Assembly (NCBI RefSeq): GCF_900103615.1
Contig: NZ_FNGW01000004.1
Span: 248,001 to 312,000, forward strand
DNA length: 64,000 nt
Source: Romboutsia lituseburensis DSM 797
GTDB lineage: Bacteria > Bacillota > Clostridia > Peptostreptococcales > Peptostreptococcaceae
Direction of reading: 5' to 3'
Positions 52,661 to 61,308 of the stretch are shown one piece after another. Made by a program: the position numbers and the translations under genes. How positions within the stretch are numbered: the stretch's first letter is position 1; each line of letters opens with the position of its first letter. The notes beneath the pieces were generated by a model. It ran no database searches and was not told where the DNA came from. It saw only the letters and a list, made by a program, of their open reading frames with translations.

Positions 52661-54721
52661 ATGGAAAAGTTAAGTTTCAAGAAAAGATTTGATATATTCG
52701 TTGGGTTTGGTATCTTAGGAATCGTATTAATGATTATAATACCACTTCCACCATTTTTACTAGATGTTATGTTAGCAATAAATATAGCATTTTCAGTATT
52801 AATATTATTACTTACTCTTTTTTCAACTAATATACTACAACTATCAATATTTCCTACTATATTGCTTGTTACAACCTTATTTAGACTAGGTCTAAATATA
52901 TCATCAACAAGACTTATACTAGGTCAAGGATATGCGGGTAACGTAATAGAATCCTTTGGTAGTTTCGTTGTTGGTGGAAATTACGTGGTCGGGGTAATAA
53001 TATTCTTAATTATAATAATTGTTCAGTTTGTAGTTATAACAAACGGTTCAAGTAGAGTATCTGAAGTATCAGCTAGATTTACATTAGATGCTATGCCAGG
53101 TAAACAAATGAGTATAGATGCTGATTTAAATGCTGGTATGATGGATGAGAAAACAGCAAGAAAGAAAAGAAGAGAATTACAACAAGAAGCAGACTTTTAC
53201 GGAGCGATGGATGGTGCATCTAAATTCGTAAAAGGGGATGCTATAGCAGGTATAATAGTTACAACTATAAATGTACTTGGAGGTATAGTAATAGGTGTAG
53301 TAATGCTAGATATGAGTTTTTCTGAATCAGTTCAAACTTATATAAGACTTACAATAGGGGATGGACTAGTAAGTCAGATACCAGCCTTATTAATATCTAC
53401 TTCAGCAGGTATATTAGTAACTAGAGCTGATAGTGACGAAAACTTTGGTAGTTTATTAGGAAAACAGTTAATATCTGTGCCAACTGCAATAGCAATGACA
53501 GGTGTAGTTTTAATTGTTTTAGGACTTTTACCAGGTCTTCCTAAATTATCATTTTTCACTTTAGGGATAGCAGCAATAGCGATATCATTCTTATTAAATA
53601 AAGAAGAGAAAGAAAAAGCCCTTGAAGAAATAGAAAGTGCTCAATATCAAGAAGAGGATGTTGAACCTAGTATAGATACTGCTGAGGACGTCTCATCTCT
53701 TATAAATGTTGAACCTATAGAAGTTGAAATTGGATATGGATTAATACCTCTTGCAGATGAATCTAATGGTGGAGATTTACTTCAAAGAATTGTATCTGTA
53801 AGAAGACAGTGTGCAATTGATATGGGTATTTTAGTTCAACCGATAAGAATTAGAGATAATTTACAATTAAATCCTAATCAGTATAGTATAAAAATAAAAG
53901 GTAATGTGGTCGCTATATATGACCTTATGCCTACTATGTTATTATGCATGAATCCTATGGGAATGAGTATAGACATAGAAGGTATACAAACTAAAGAACC
54001 TACTTTCGGACTTGATGCTTTATGGATAAATAAAGATAAAGCTGAAGAAGCTGAATTATATGGACTAACAGTAGTAGATCCTACAACTATATTAGTAACA
54101 CACTTATTAGAAATAATTAAATCAAAGTCTCATGAACTTATAGGTAGACAAGAAGTTAAAGCTATAATTGATGCAACTAAAGAAAGATATAGTGCAGTAG
54201 TAGAAGAACTAATACCAGATTTAATGACTTTAGGTGAAGTTCAAAAAGTATTCCAAAATCTTTTAAGAGAAAAAATTGCTATAAAAGATAGAGTTACAAT
54301 ACTTGAAACACTAGCTGATCATTCAAGAAATACTAAAGATATAGAACTTTTAACTGAGTATGTAAGAATGGCCATGAGCAGAAGTATTTGTTCTGAGCTA
54401 GTTGATGAAAGTAATTCAATAACAGTAGCAACTTTATCTATGGAAGTTGAAAATCTAATAGGTAACAATCTACAAAAATCTGTCAATGGAACATATCCTG
54501 CAGTAGATCCAGATACAACTAATAAAATATTTACAAATATACAAAGTATGACTGAAAATATAAACTTTAACAATAATAGGCCGATATTATTAGTATCTCC
54601 AAAAATAAGGGCACCATTCAGAAAATTAGTTGAGATGGTATTCCCTCATGTAACGATACTGTCACTTAATGAAGTACCAAGTGATATTCAAATAAAAGCT
54701 CAAGGTGTAATCAATATATAA
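52661..54721 (+). CDS. flhA: FlhA, export gate protein
   Basis: A 686-residue protein with about eight N-terminal membrane helices, the conserved cytoplasmic loop SRVSEVSARFTLDAMPGKQMSIDADLNAGMMDEKTARKKRRELQQEADFYGAMDGASKFVKGDAIAG at about 127-194, and a large C-terminal cytoplasmic domain. It passes chaperone-substrate complexes to the gate. GAGG precedes the ATG. flhF and fleN, which usually follow, are missing; sigD starts about 18 bases after the stop. Confidence 0.95.
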   Translation: MEKLSFKKRFDIFVGFGILGIVLMIIIPLPPFLLDVMLAINIAFSVLILLLTLFSTNILQLSIFPTILLVTTLFRLGLNISSTRLILGQGYAGNVIESFGSFVVGGNYVVGVIIFLIIIIVQFVVITNGSSRVSEVSARFTLDAMPGKQMSIDADLNAGMMDEKTARKKRRELQQEADFYGAMDGASKFVKGDAIAGIIVTTINVLGGIVIGVVMLDMSFSESVQTYIRLTIGDGLVSQIPALLISTSAGILVTRADSDENFGSLLGKQLISVPTAIAMTGVVLIVLGLLPGLPKLSFFTLGIAAIAISFLLNKEEKEKALEEIESAQYQEEDVEPSIDTAEDVSSLINVEPIEVEIGYGLIPLADESNGGDLLQRIVSVRRQCAIDMGILVQPIRIRDNLQLNPNQYSIKIKGNVVAIYDLMPTMLLCMNPMGMSIDIEGIQTKEPTFGLDALWINKDKAEEAELYGLTVVDPTTILVTHLLEIIKSKSHELIGRQEVKAIIDATKERYSAVVEELIPDLMTLGEVQKVFQNLLREKIAIKDRVTILETLADHSRNTKDIELLTEYVRMAMSRSICSELVDESNSITVATLSMEVENLIGNNLQKSVNGTYPAVDPDTTNKIFTNIQSMTENINFNNNRPILLVSPKIRAPFRKLVEMVFPHVTILSLNEVPSDIQIKAQGVINI

Positions 54722-54738
54722 CAAGGGGGTTGAAGATA

Positions 54739-55452
54739 TTGACGGTATATGAACAAGAAGAACTTATAATGAGCAATATGCCTCTTGTTAAGCATATTGC
54801 ATCTAAATACCACACTAATAAGATAGGTATGGAGTATGAGGATTTGGTAAGCTATGGTGTAATGGGTCTTATAGATGCAAGCAATAAATTTGATGAAAAT
54901 AGAGGTGTTAAATTCTCTACATATGCATCTATAAGAATTTCATCTTATATAATAGATGAAATAAGAAAGCATTCACCTGTTTCTAGAACTTATGTAAGTA
55001 GAATAAAAGAATATAATAAATCTGTTGAAAGTCTACAAAATAAGTTTTTTAGAGAACCTAGCTTAGATGAAGTATCAAAGCATATGGGAATATCGAAAAA
55101 AGAAGTAAATGATATAAAATCGAAATTGCTAAATTTAAACAATGCATCTTTAGATAATGTGATTTTTGATGATGAAAATGAAGTGAAGCTTATAGATACA
55201 ATTAAAGAAAGTGAAGCTCTTTCTCCAAGTACTATAATAGAAAATGAAGAACTTCAAGAGATTATGGCAAAAGCTATAGAGACATTAAAAGAAAAAGATA
55301 GGCTAGTATTATCACTTTATTACTATGAGGAACTTACATTAAAAGAAATAGGTGCAGTGCTTGGCGTTTCAGAATCAAGGGTGTCTCAATTAAATAGCAG
55401 AGCAATTGCTAACCTAAGATTAGCAATGAAGAAGTTAAAATACATAGATTAA
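54739..55452 (+). CDS. sigD: SigD/FliA, flagellar sigma-28 factor
   Basis: A 237-residue sigma factor. Region 2 is EYEDLVSYGVMGLIDASNKFDENRGVKFSTYASIRISSYIIDEIRKHSPVSR; region 4 is LKEKDRLVLSLYYYEELTLKEIGAVLGVSESRVSQLNSRAIANLR. It directs the late genes, whose TAAA-N15-CCGTA promoters occur elsewhere in this window. TTG 54739 is nine bases after GGGGG; TTG 54730 abuts the ribosome site and is less likely. It sits in the c-di-GMP-gated early operon, so c-di-GMP also controls late genes. Confidence 0.94.
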   Translation: MTVYEQEELIMSNMPLVKHIASKYHTNKIGMEYEDLVSYGVMGLIDASNKFDENRGVKFSTYASIRISSYIIDEIRKHSPVSRTYVSRIKEYNKSVESLQNKFFREPSLDEVSKHMGISKKEVNDIKSKLLNLNNASLDNVIFDDENEVKLIDTIKESEALSPSTIIENEELQEIMAKAIETLKEKDRLVLSLYYYEELTLKEIGAVLGVSESRVSQLNSRAIANLRLAMKKLKYID

Positions 55453-55465
55453 GGGAGGATAGGTT

Positions 55466-56239
55466 ATGTTAAGAGGTTTATATTCGTCTGTATCTTCAAT
55501 GTTAACATTACAAGCTAGACAAGGTGTTATAACAAATAACTTGGCAAATGTAAATACATCAGGTTATAAGCAAGAAACTCTAACATCAAAAAGTTTTGAT
55601 GAAGTTATGTTATACAATAAGGATAAATATATAAATGGAGTTGGGCATCAACAATATTTAGGAGATTTAAGTTTTGGTGTAAGAATAGATGAAACTGTAA
55701 CAAGTCATCAACAAGGCGTACATAAAGAAACTGGCAATAATACAGATTTTGCATTAGAAGGCAAGGGATTTTTCCAAGTTATGGATGGAAATAATAATCC
55801 TTTTTACACTAGAGATGGATCATTCAAGGTAAATACTCAAGGTTATTTAGTTACAAATGCAGGACATTATGTCACAGGTATAAATAATGCAACAGGAGCT
55901 ACAGAGCCTATATATGTTGGAACTGATAAAGTTACTGTTACACCAGATAATAAAATAAATATCAATGGTGTAGATAAGTATACTTTTAATGTAGTTGATT
56001 TTGAAAACTATGATAAGCTTATAAAAAGAGGAGATAACTTATACTCTGGAGAAGCTGGATTTAAATCTAATAATTATAGAGTAAAACAAGGATATCTAGA
56101 AACATCTAATGTTGATTATATAAATGAAACAGCATTACTAATGGAAACTGTTAAGGAGTTTGAAGCTAATCAAAAAGTTATACAAACTATAGACTCGACT
56201 CTTAGCAAAATAGCAAATGAAATAGGCACAGTAAGATAA
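55466..56239 (+). CDS. FlgG/FlgF-type rod protein (first of pair)
   Basis: A 257-residue rod protein with MLRGLYSSVSSMLTLQARQGVITNNLANVNTSGYKQE at the start, FALEGKGFFQVMDGNNNPFYTRDGSFKVNTQGYLVTNAGHYVTG in the middle and TSNVDYINETALLMETVKEFEANQKVIQTIDSTLSK at the end. With the next gene it forms the rod-protein pair called flgG1-flgG in C. difficile. GGGAGG precedes the ATG. Confidence 0.92.
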   Translation: MLRGLYSSVSSMLTLQARQGVITNNLANVNTSGYKQETLTSKSFDEVMLYNKDKYINGVGHQQYLGDLSFGVRIDETVTSHQQGVHKETGNNTDFALEGKGFFQVMDGNNNPFYTRDGSFKVNTQGYLVTNAGHYVTGINNATGATEPIYVGTDKVTVTPDNKININGVDKYTFNVVDFENYDKLIKRGDNLYSGEAGFKSNNYRVKQGYLETSNVDYINETALLMETVKEFEANQKVIQTIDSTLSKIANEIGTVR

Positions 56240-56253
56240 GGGGAGAAAAAATA

Positions 56254-57015
56254 ATGTATAATATAATGCATACTAGCAAAACTGGGATGAGTGCTAATCA
56301 AAATAAAATAGATATAATATCTAATAATATAGTAAACTCTCAAACAACAGGCTATAAAAAATTAGACATAGAATTTTTAGATTTATATACAGAAACCTTA
56401 GATAGACCATCATATCCAAATAACTCTAAAGACTCTGTAATGGGAACTGGAGTAAAAACATCTCAAGCTACTAGAAATTTTATGCAAGGATCATTAAAAA
56501 ATACAGGCATAGATACTAATTTAGCTATTGATGGAGAAGGATTTTTTAAAGTAATGACACCAGATGGTACTCAGAAATATACTAGAAATGGTGAATTTGT
56601 TTTAGATGGAAATGGACGTTTAGTGGATGACTATGGTAATATCCTAGAGGTTAAATATGATAATGGAATGCCTCCTCAAGGTGCAGATCTATCTAATGGT
56701 GAATTAAGTATTAATAAAGCAGGAGAAGTATTTTTAGATAAACAAAAAGTAGGTAAAATAGATTTATATATGCCACAAGGAGATAATGACTTAATACCTG
56801 TAGGAGATAGCTTATTTGTTTTAAAAGAACAAGCAGGAACTTATATAGTACAAGACAAAAAGCTTTTACAAGGTCATGTTGAAATGTCTAATGTAAATAT
56901 GCAAAGCGAGATGACAGATTTAATAATGACACAAAGAGCCTTTCAATTTAACAGTAGAGGTATTAAGGCTGTAGATGAAATGTGGAGTATGATAAACAAT
57001 CTTCAAGGTCGATAA
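56254..57015 (+). CDS. flgG: FlgG, distal rod protein
   Basis: A 253-residue protein starting MYNIMHTSKTGMSANQNKIDIISNNIVNSQTTGYKKLDIEF, with LAIDGEGFFKVMTPDGTQKYTRNGEFVLDGNGRLVDDYG and the C-terminal VEMSNVNMQSEMTDLIMTQRAFQFNSRGIKAVDEMWSMINNLQGR. It is the second of the pair and the probable distal rod. GGGGAG precedes the ATG. Confidence 0.92.
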   Translation: MYNIMHTSKTGMSANQNKIDIISNNIVNSQTTGYKKLDIEFLDLYTETLDRPSYPNNSKDSVMGTGVKTSQATRNFMQGSLKNTGIDTNLAIDGEGFFKVMTPDGTQKYTRNGEFVLDGNGRLVDDYGNILEVKYDNGMPPQGADLSNGELSINKAGEVFLDKQKVGKIDLYMPQGDNDLIPVGDSLFVLKEQAGTYIVQDKKLLQGHVEMSNVNMQSEMTDLIMTQRAFQFNSRGIKAVDEMWSMINNLQGR

Positions 57016-57078
57016 AATTAAGAAAGGAGATAGTGCATTAAAATAAACCTAAGGTGAGTATTTTAAGTACAAAAAAAT

Positions 57079-57966
57079 ATGAATAAAGATGTAAAAATAT
57101 ATGACTTTAAAAAACCTCAGAGGTACTCAAGTGATAATATGAGATTTTTATCTGTAGTATCAGAAGAGTTTTGTAAAAATATAAATCTATTTTTAGCTTA
57201 TGAGCTAAAAAAGCACCAAATCTATTGTAAAGTAGAAAAGATAGAGCAAACAAACTATGATGAATTTATGAAATTAATAAATACAGAGTCTGTAATAGTA
57301 GAGCACGCTATACAGCCTTTAGTACAAGATCTTATATTCCAAATAGATAAGCCGATTGCACTTACTCTTATAGACTTAATGTTAGGTGGAGATGGAGTAT
57401 TTGATAATTATAAAAGAGAACTTACAGAAATAGATAAACAATTAATATTCCAAACAAGCTCTCAGTTTTTATCTAGAATGTATGTTGTTGAAAGTTGTAC
57501 TCACAGAGATGTTTTAAGGGTACATACAAATGCAGGTGCTAGTAAAAAGTATCCAATAAGTGAATCAGTTCTAATAGCACATATGAAGATGATGTATGGT
57601 GATAAAGAAATTGGAAAAATGAGATTTTGTGAGCCATACAGCTGTATGGAACCAATACTTGAGTATTTAGAAACTAAAAAATTATTTAGAAGTAAAAATT
57701 TAGAGTATGATTTTGAATTTACTAATACAATTTATAATAATGTATGCGGAGCAAAAACTGATTTACTTGCAAGGCTTGGAAAAACTAGTATAAGTGTTGA
57801 GGAATTACTTAACCTAAAAGTAGGAGATGCTATAAAGCTAGATAGCAAAGTTAATGGTGATATAGAACTAGATGTAGCAGGGGCTAGAGTGTTTACATGT
57901 AAGCCTGGACTTATAAAGAAAAGAAATGGTGTTATAGTTACAGATAGCATAAAGAAAGGAGTATAG
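57079..57966 (+). CDS. fliM: FliM, rotor switch protein lacking the N-terminal CheY-binding peptide
   Basis: A 295-residue protein. It starts MNKDVKIYDFKKPQRYSSDNMRFLSVVSEEF, which corresponds to the start of the usual FliM middle domain. The C-terminal FliN-like domain contains LNLKVGDAIKLDSKVNGDIELDVAGARVFTCKPG. The usual first 35-40 residues with the LSQ-EIDALL-like peptide are absent, and the upstream frame is closed by TAA at 57064. The ATG has no strong ribosome site; AAAGGAG lies about 50 bases upstream. Confidence 0.88.
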   Translation: MNKDVKIYDFKKPQRYSSDNMRFLSVVSEEFCKNINLFLAYELKKHQIYCKVEKIEQTNYDEFMKLINTESVIVEHAIQPLVQDLIFQIDKPIALTLIDLMLGGDGVFDNYKRELTEIDKQLIFQTSSQFLSRMYVVESCTHRDVLRVHTNAGASKKYPISESVLIAHMKMMYGDKEIGKMRFCEPYSCMEPILEYLETKKLFRSKNLEYDFEFTNTIYNNVCGAKTDLLARLGKTSISVEELLNLKVGDAIKLDSKVNGDIELDVAGARVFTCKPGLIKKRNGVIVTDSIKKGV

Positions 57967-57969
57967 ACA

Positions 57970-58233
57970 ATGAGTGAAAAATTTGATAGAGTATTAGATA
58001 TTGAACTTAATGTAAGTGTTGTACTTGGTAGGACTCAGATGACTTTAAAAGATATATTTGATTTAGGTAAAGGTTCATTAATAGAATTAGATACATTTGA
58101 AAATCAAGAAGTTGAAATATATGTAAATGGTAGAAAAATCGGCTATGGAGAAGTAGTTATAGTAGATCAAAATTTCGGAGTAAGAATAACAAGTATATTA
58201 GGTGAGGAAGAACTAGTTAAAACTATAAGCTAA
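57970..58233 (+). CDS. fliN: FliN, rotor switch protein (second copy)
   Basis: An 87-residue protein that is little more than the SpoA core: LDIELNVSVVLGRTQMTLKDIFDLGKGSLIELDTFENQEVEIYVNGRKIGYGEVVIVDQNFGVRITSIL. It follows fliM by three bases and lacks the CheC-like domain of FliY. Together with FliM and FliG it forms the C-ring. AAAGGAG precedes the ATG. Confidence 0.93.
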   Translation: MSEKFDRVLDIELNVSVVLGRTQMTLKDIFDLGKGSLIELDTFENQEVEIYVNGRKIGYGEVVIVDQNFGVRITSILGEEELVKTIS

Positions 58234-58260
58234 GCCTATATAGCAAAGGATGGATAGTAA

Positions 58261-59379
58261 ATGGCGAAAGTATTAAAGAGTAAATACAACAGTACGGGAG
58301 AACGATGTGTAGATGCTTGCTTAAATTACGGAGAGCTAAGATATATAAATGAAGATGGATCACCTATTAGTGTTGAAATACCTTGTGATAAATACGATGA
58401 AGCGATAAGTGACTTTGAGGATAGAATTAAAGAGGGTTTGACACAAACGGATATCGATCCAAAGGAAGTCTTAAAAAGAGGTAGTGTAACTTATAATCAA
58501 GCTAAAACTATAGCTTGTGATGGAAGATTAAGAGGTTTGAATTTTTATGATATAGATGGGAGCATAGAGTGCGACCATATACTAGGGATATCAGGAAGTA
58601 TGGAATATGCGCTTGCTATGTGGAATGGTGACAATAGAGAAGATGCATTAATAAAATCTATAGTTAGAGCAATAAAAGTATATGGAGAAGAGTTTATAAA
58701 TGGATTATCTTTAGATAATACAGTGGATGAATCTTCTTATTTAAGATTTGCTAAACGCTTAAAAGAAGTAGATAATATGATAAATGTAGAATTATATCAA
58801 GTTAGAAATTATGAAATAGATAATGAACTTTATGTAGAAGATTTAGATTCAAAGCAAAAGCTAATAAGAAATATTGATCTACCATTAGGGTTTATAGGGG
58901 CATTTATAGGATTTATAGTAGTTCAAGCTGTTACTAATTTTGGGAAATTGATAGATGATACTGAAATTTATTTAATTATAAACTTAGTCACAATGATTAT
59001 TTTTGCACTTATAGTAATGAAATTCACTAAAGTTGTTAGTTCAAAATATATAAAAAATAGTAATTTTTCAATAATGGAAATGTTTAATGAAGAATTAGAA
59101 AAAGTAATATATGAAAATTTACTTACTGAAAAAGAAGTAAAAATAATATTGAAAAATATAACTAAAGGTGAAGTATCTAAGTTACTTATGGATATGAAAG
59201 GTAGTGTAAATAAAAAAGTATCTAGTAATACTATAGTTACAAAAGAAACTAAATTTATAATGGATGCTAGAAGAATTGTTATATTACCTAGTGAATATGA
59301 AGTTAAACAAATGTTAGCAAAACTTGTAAGTACATATCAAGACAAGTTATCAACTGATTATAATGTTAAAAACATATAA
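58261..59379 (+). CDS. membrane protein of unknown function at the end of the flagellar operon
   Basis: A 372-residue protein. The N-terminal 200 residues are soluble, with cysteine-containing motifs (RCVDACLNYGEL, TIACDGRL). Two adjacent membrane helices lie at about 206-226 and 238-258, and the C-terminal 110 residues are helical and charged. No family is recognised. An uncharacterised gene at the same place after fliN exists in C. difficile as I recall it, so it may be a clade-specific motility accessory protein. AAAGGATGG precedes the ATG. A terminator follows. Confidence 0.75.
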   Translation: MAKVLKSKYNSTGERCVDACLNYGELRYINEDGSPISVEIPCDKYDEAISDFEDRIKEGLTQTDIDPKEVLKRGSVTYNQAKTIACDGRLRGLNFYDIDGSIECDHILGISGSMEYALAMWNGDNREDALIKSIVRAIKVYGEEFINGLSLDNTVDESSYLRFAKRLKEVDNMINVELYQVRNYEIDNELYVEDLDSKQKLIRNIDLPLGFIGAFIGFIVVQAVTNFGKLIDDTEIYLIINLVTMIIFALIVMKFTKVVSSKYIKNSNFSIMEMFNEELEKVIYENLLTEKEVKIILKNITKGEVSKLLMDMKGSVNKKVSSNTIVTKETKFIMDARRIVILPSEYEVKQMLAKLVSTYQDKLSTDYNVKNI

Positions 59380-59382
59380 AAT

Positions 59383-59434
59383 AAAGGTGTAAAAAGATTA
59401 TATAATTTATAATCTTTATACACCTTTATTTTTT
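59383..59434 (+). terminator. terminator of the flagellar operon
   Basis: AAAGGTGTA-AAAGATTATA pairs with TATAATCTTT-ATACACCTTT over about 20 bp, followed by a T-rich tract. It may also act on the convergent gtrA-like gene. Confidence 0.9.
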
Positions 59435-59436
59435 AA

Positions 59437-59465
59437 TAATGAACGAAGTCGTTGGCGCTATGAGT
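59437..59465 (-). repeat. dispersed intergenic repeat, copy E (fragment, reverse orientation)
   Basis: Minus-strand sequence AGCGCCAACGACTTCGTTCA matches the 3' part of the repeat. It overlaps the last codons and stop of the gtrA-like gene. Confidence 0.6.
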
Positions 59466-59868
59466 GAACTGAATCTTTTATTACAGCTCTCATCATAAAA
59501 AAAACAGGGGGAGTTGAAATTAAAGGTGAAATTATTGGTGCTAAAACTTTACTTACATCAAATACATTAACCAGTAAAATTATAATCCCCATATTTAAAA
59601 TATACTCTATTATATAAACTAATGCAGATAATGAAAATTTTTTAGGACAGTATTTTTTTTCTTTAAATGTAAATTTAGAATTAAGAAAGTATGATGCGCA
59701 CACACTAAAAATACTTACTAATGTATAAGCTAAAATGTAATATATTTTTAAATGCAAAAATAAATATAAATAAATTAGCTGAGAAATAAAAAAGTTACTT
59801 ATGCCTATTACATTAAATTTAATATATTCAATTATTTTATTCTTTAAAGACTTAAACTTAAAAGTCAT
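59458..59868 (-). CDS. GtrA-family membrane protein
   Basis: A 136-residue protein with four membrane helices and the GtrA/DPMS pattern: KFNVIGISNFFISQLIYLYLF, then ASYFLNSKFTFKEKK, then the last two helices. GtrA proteins are thought to flip polyprenyl-linked sugars or help glycosyl modification of surface polymers. No glycosyltransferase gene lies beside it. GGAG precedes the start on the minus strand. Its 3' end overlaps repeat fragment E, so the final residues may come from the repeat. Confidence 0.82.
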   Translation of the reverse strand: MTFKFKSLKNKIIEYIKFNVIGISNFFISQLIYLYLFLHLKIYYILAYTLVSIFSVCASYFLNSKFTFKEKKYCPKKFSLSALVYIIEYILNMGIIILLVNVFDVSKVLAPIISPLISTPPVFFMMRAVIKDSVHS

Positions 59869-59997
59869 GTTATTATCTCCTTTGATGATTAAAAAGTCCT
59901 AATATTAGTATTATAACAAATCCGATATATTATGAAATAAAAAAATTGTATTTATTAGTAAAATATAATATAATTTAATTAACATAAATAATATTTT

Positions 59998-60076
59998 TTC
60001 AGCTTTGCTGAGGGAGTAGTTTGCACGGATAGTGTGATTAGATCAACATAATGACTTCATAGTCTGGTCTAATCTT
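59998..60076 (+). promoter_or_regulatory. probable manganese (yybP-ykoY) riboswitch
   Basis: GCTGAGGGAGTAG (60007-60019) resembles the GGGGAGUAGC block, and GATCAACATAATGACTTCAT with AGTCTGGTC that follows fits the second conserved half. A terminator stands downstream and the next gene is mntP, a known target of this riboswitch class. The match was judged by eye. Confidence 0.6.
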
Positions 60077-60128
60077 AAAAAACGAGACTCATGCATGCTT
60101 ATTTTAGCATGCATAAGTCTCGTTTTTT
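60077..60128 (+). terminator. terminator in the mntP leader
   Basis: AAAACGAGACT-ATGCATGCT pairs with AGCATGCAT-AGTCTCGTTTT, followed by T residues. It sits between the probable Mn riboswitch and mntP, so it is the likely regulated terminator. Confidence 0.88.
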
Positions 60129-60196
60129 GTTTTAAACTATTTTATAAGAACGGTAAGTGTTTATGTAATTATATTAGTAGAATTTAGGAGGAAATT

Positions 60197-60820
60197 ATGA
60201 GTTTAATAGCAATTTTATTTACAGCACTGGCTCTTTCTATGGATGCATTTGCAGTATCTGTTACAAAAGGTATGACAATTAAGAATTTAAGTAAAAAATT
60301 AGGGATAAAAATAGCATTAGCTTTTGGGCTATTTCAAGGTGGAATGCCACTTATAGGATGGATGTTAGGTATAAGTTTTGAAAAATACATAAAATCTGTT
60401 GACCATTGGATTGCACTGATATTACTTAGTTTTTTAGGATATAAAATGATTAGCGAATATATAAAATCTAACAAAGAAGAAAAAGAAATGAAAAATAATA
60501 AAGCTCAGTGTGAATTTAGTGCAGATATTTGTGAAGAGAAGTTATCAAATAAAGAACTTATTATGTTATCTATTGCAACTAGTATAGATGCATTAGCAGT
60601 AGGAATAAGTTTTGCATTTTTAAGTGTAGATATAGTATTCGCTTCTTTGAGTATAGCTGTAGTTACATTTTTAATGTGCTTGATAGGTGTTTTTGTAGGC
60701 AATAAGATAGGTGATGTATTTAAAGGAAAAGCAGAATTAATAGGTGGAATTATTCTTATTCTTATAGGTATAAATATATTCAATGAACATACACAATTTA
60801 TAACTAATATATTTAAATAA
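60197..60820 (+). CDS. mntP: MntP, manganese efflux pump
   Basis: A 207-residue, six-helix protein built of two similar halves: LALSMDAFAVSVTKGM near residue 12-27 and IATSIDALAVGISFAFL near 127-143, each with a conserved Asp in a membrane helix. These are MntP (YebN) signatures. It exports excess Mn2+. AGGAGG precedes the ATG. The upstream riboswitch and terminator indicate induction by manganese. Confidence 0.93.
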   Translation: MSLIAILFTALALSMDAFAVSVTKGMTIKNLSKKLGIKIALAFGLFQGGMPLIGWMLGISFEKYIKSVDHWIALILLSFLGYKMISEYIKSNKEEKEMKNNKAQCEFSADICEEKLSNKELIMLSIATSIDALAVGISFAFLSVDIVFASLSIAVVTFLMCLIGVFVGNKIGDVFKGKAELIGGIILILIGINIFNEHTQFITNIFK

Positions 60821-60869
60821 AAATACTTGAGGTTCTCTGCGATTAAAAGAGGATCTCAAGTATTTTTTT
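60821..60869 (+). terminator. intrinsic terminator of mntP
   Basis: AAATACTTGAG pairs with CTCAAGTATTT, with an inner stem as well, followed by T7. Confidence 0.92.
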
Positions 60870-61308
60870 ATTTAATAATAAACTATTAAGCGTAAACAGA
60901 AAAATATTTTGAAAATTAAACTAATCATAAATGAATATAAATAAGTTGAATTTAAAGAAATAAATCTTCAAAAATAAAATAATAATATTCATAAAATATA
61001 AAAATAAATTAAATTTTAAATTAAATTTTTGGATTATTAAATTAAATTTATTTTTTTATAGTTAAATATAAAAAAATTGAATTTTAAAATATAAAGCATA
61101 TTAAAAATTGTCCGTATATAAACAATGCAGCTAATATTTACATTAATTTTGTATAAAATTGTAAAAAAATAATTTTAACTTAAAATAAAATTATTGCTTT
61201 GTAAAATATTAAAATGCAATATTATGTTAAAAAATGTCGTAAAATGAACTAAATAGGTTTATAAAAATGGCTAGAATTTATTAAATTTAAATACGGGGAG
61301 GTAGTTAC
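60870..61308. other. 439-bp AT-rich region before the chemoreceptor gene
   Basis: Extremely AT-rich with poly-A and poly-T stretches. It contains the SigD promoter at 61092-61118 and otherwise no recognised motif or ORF. The region from the promoter to the gene would be an mRNA leader of about 185 bases. Confidence 0.5.
61092..61118 (+). promoter_or_regulatory. SigD promoter of the chemoreceptor gene
   Basis: TAAA (61092-61095), 15 bases, then TCCGTATA (61111-61118), identical in layout and -10 sequence to the transglycosylase promoter. Confidence 0.8.
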
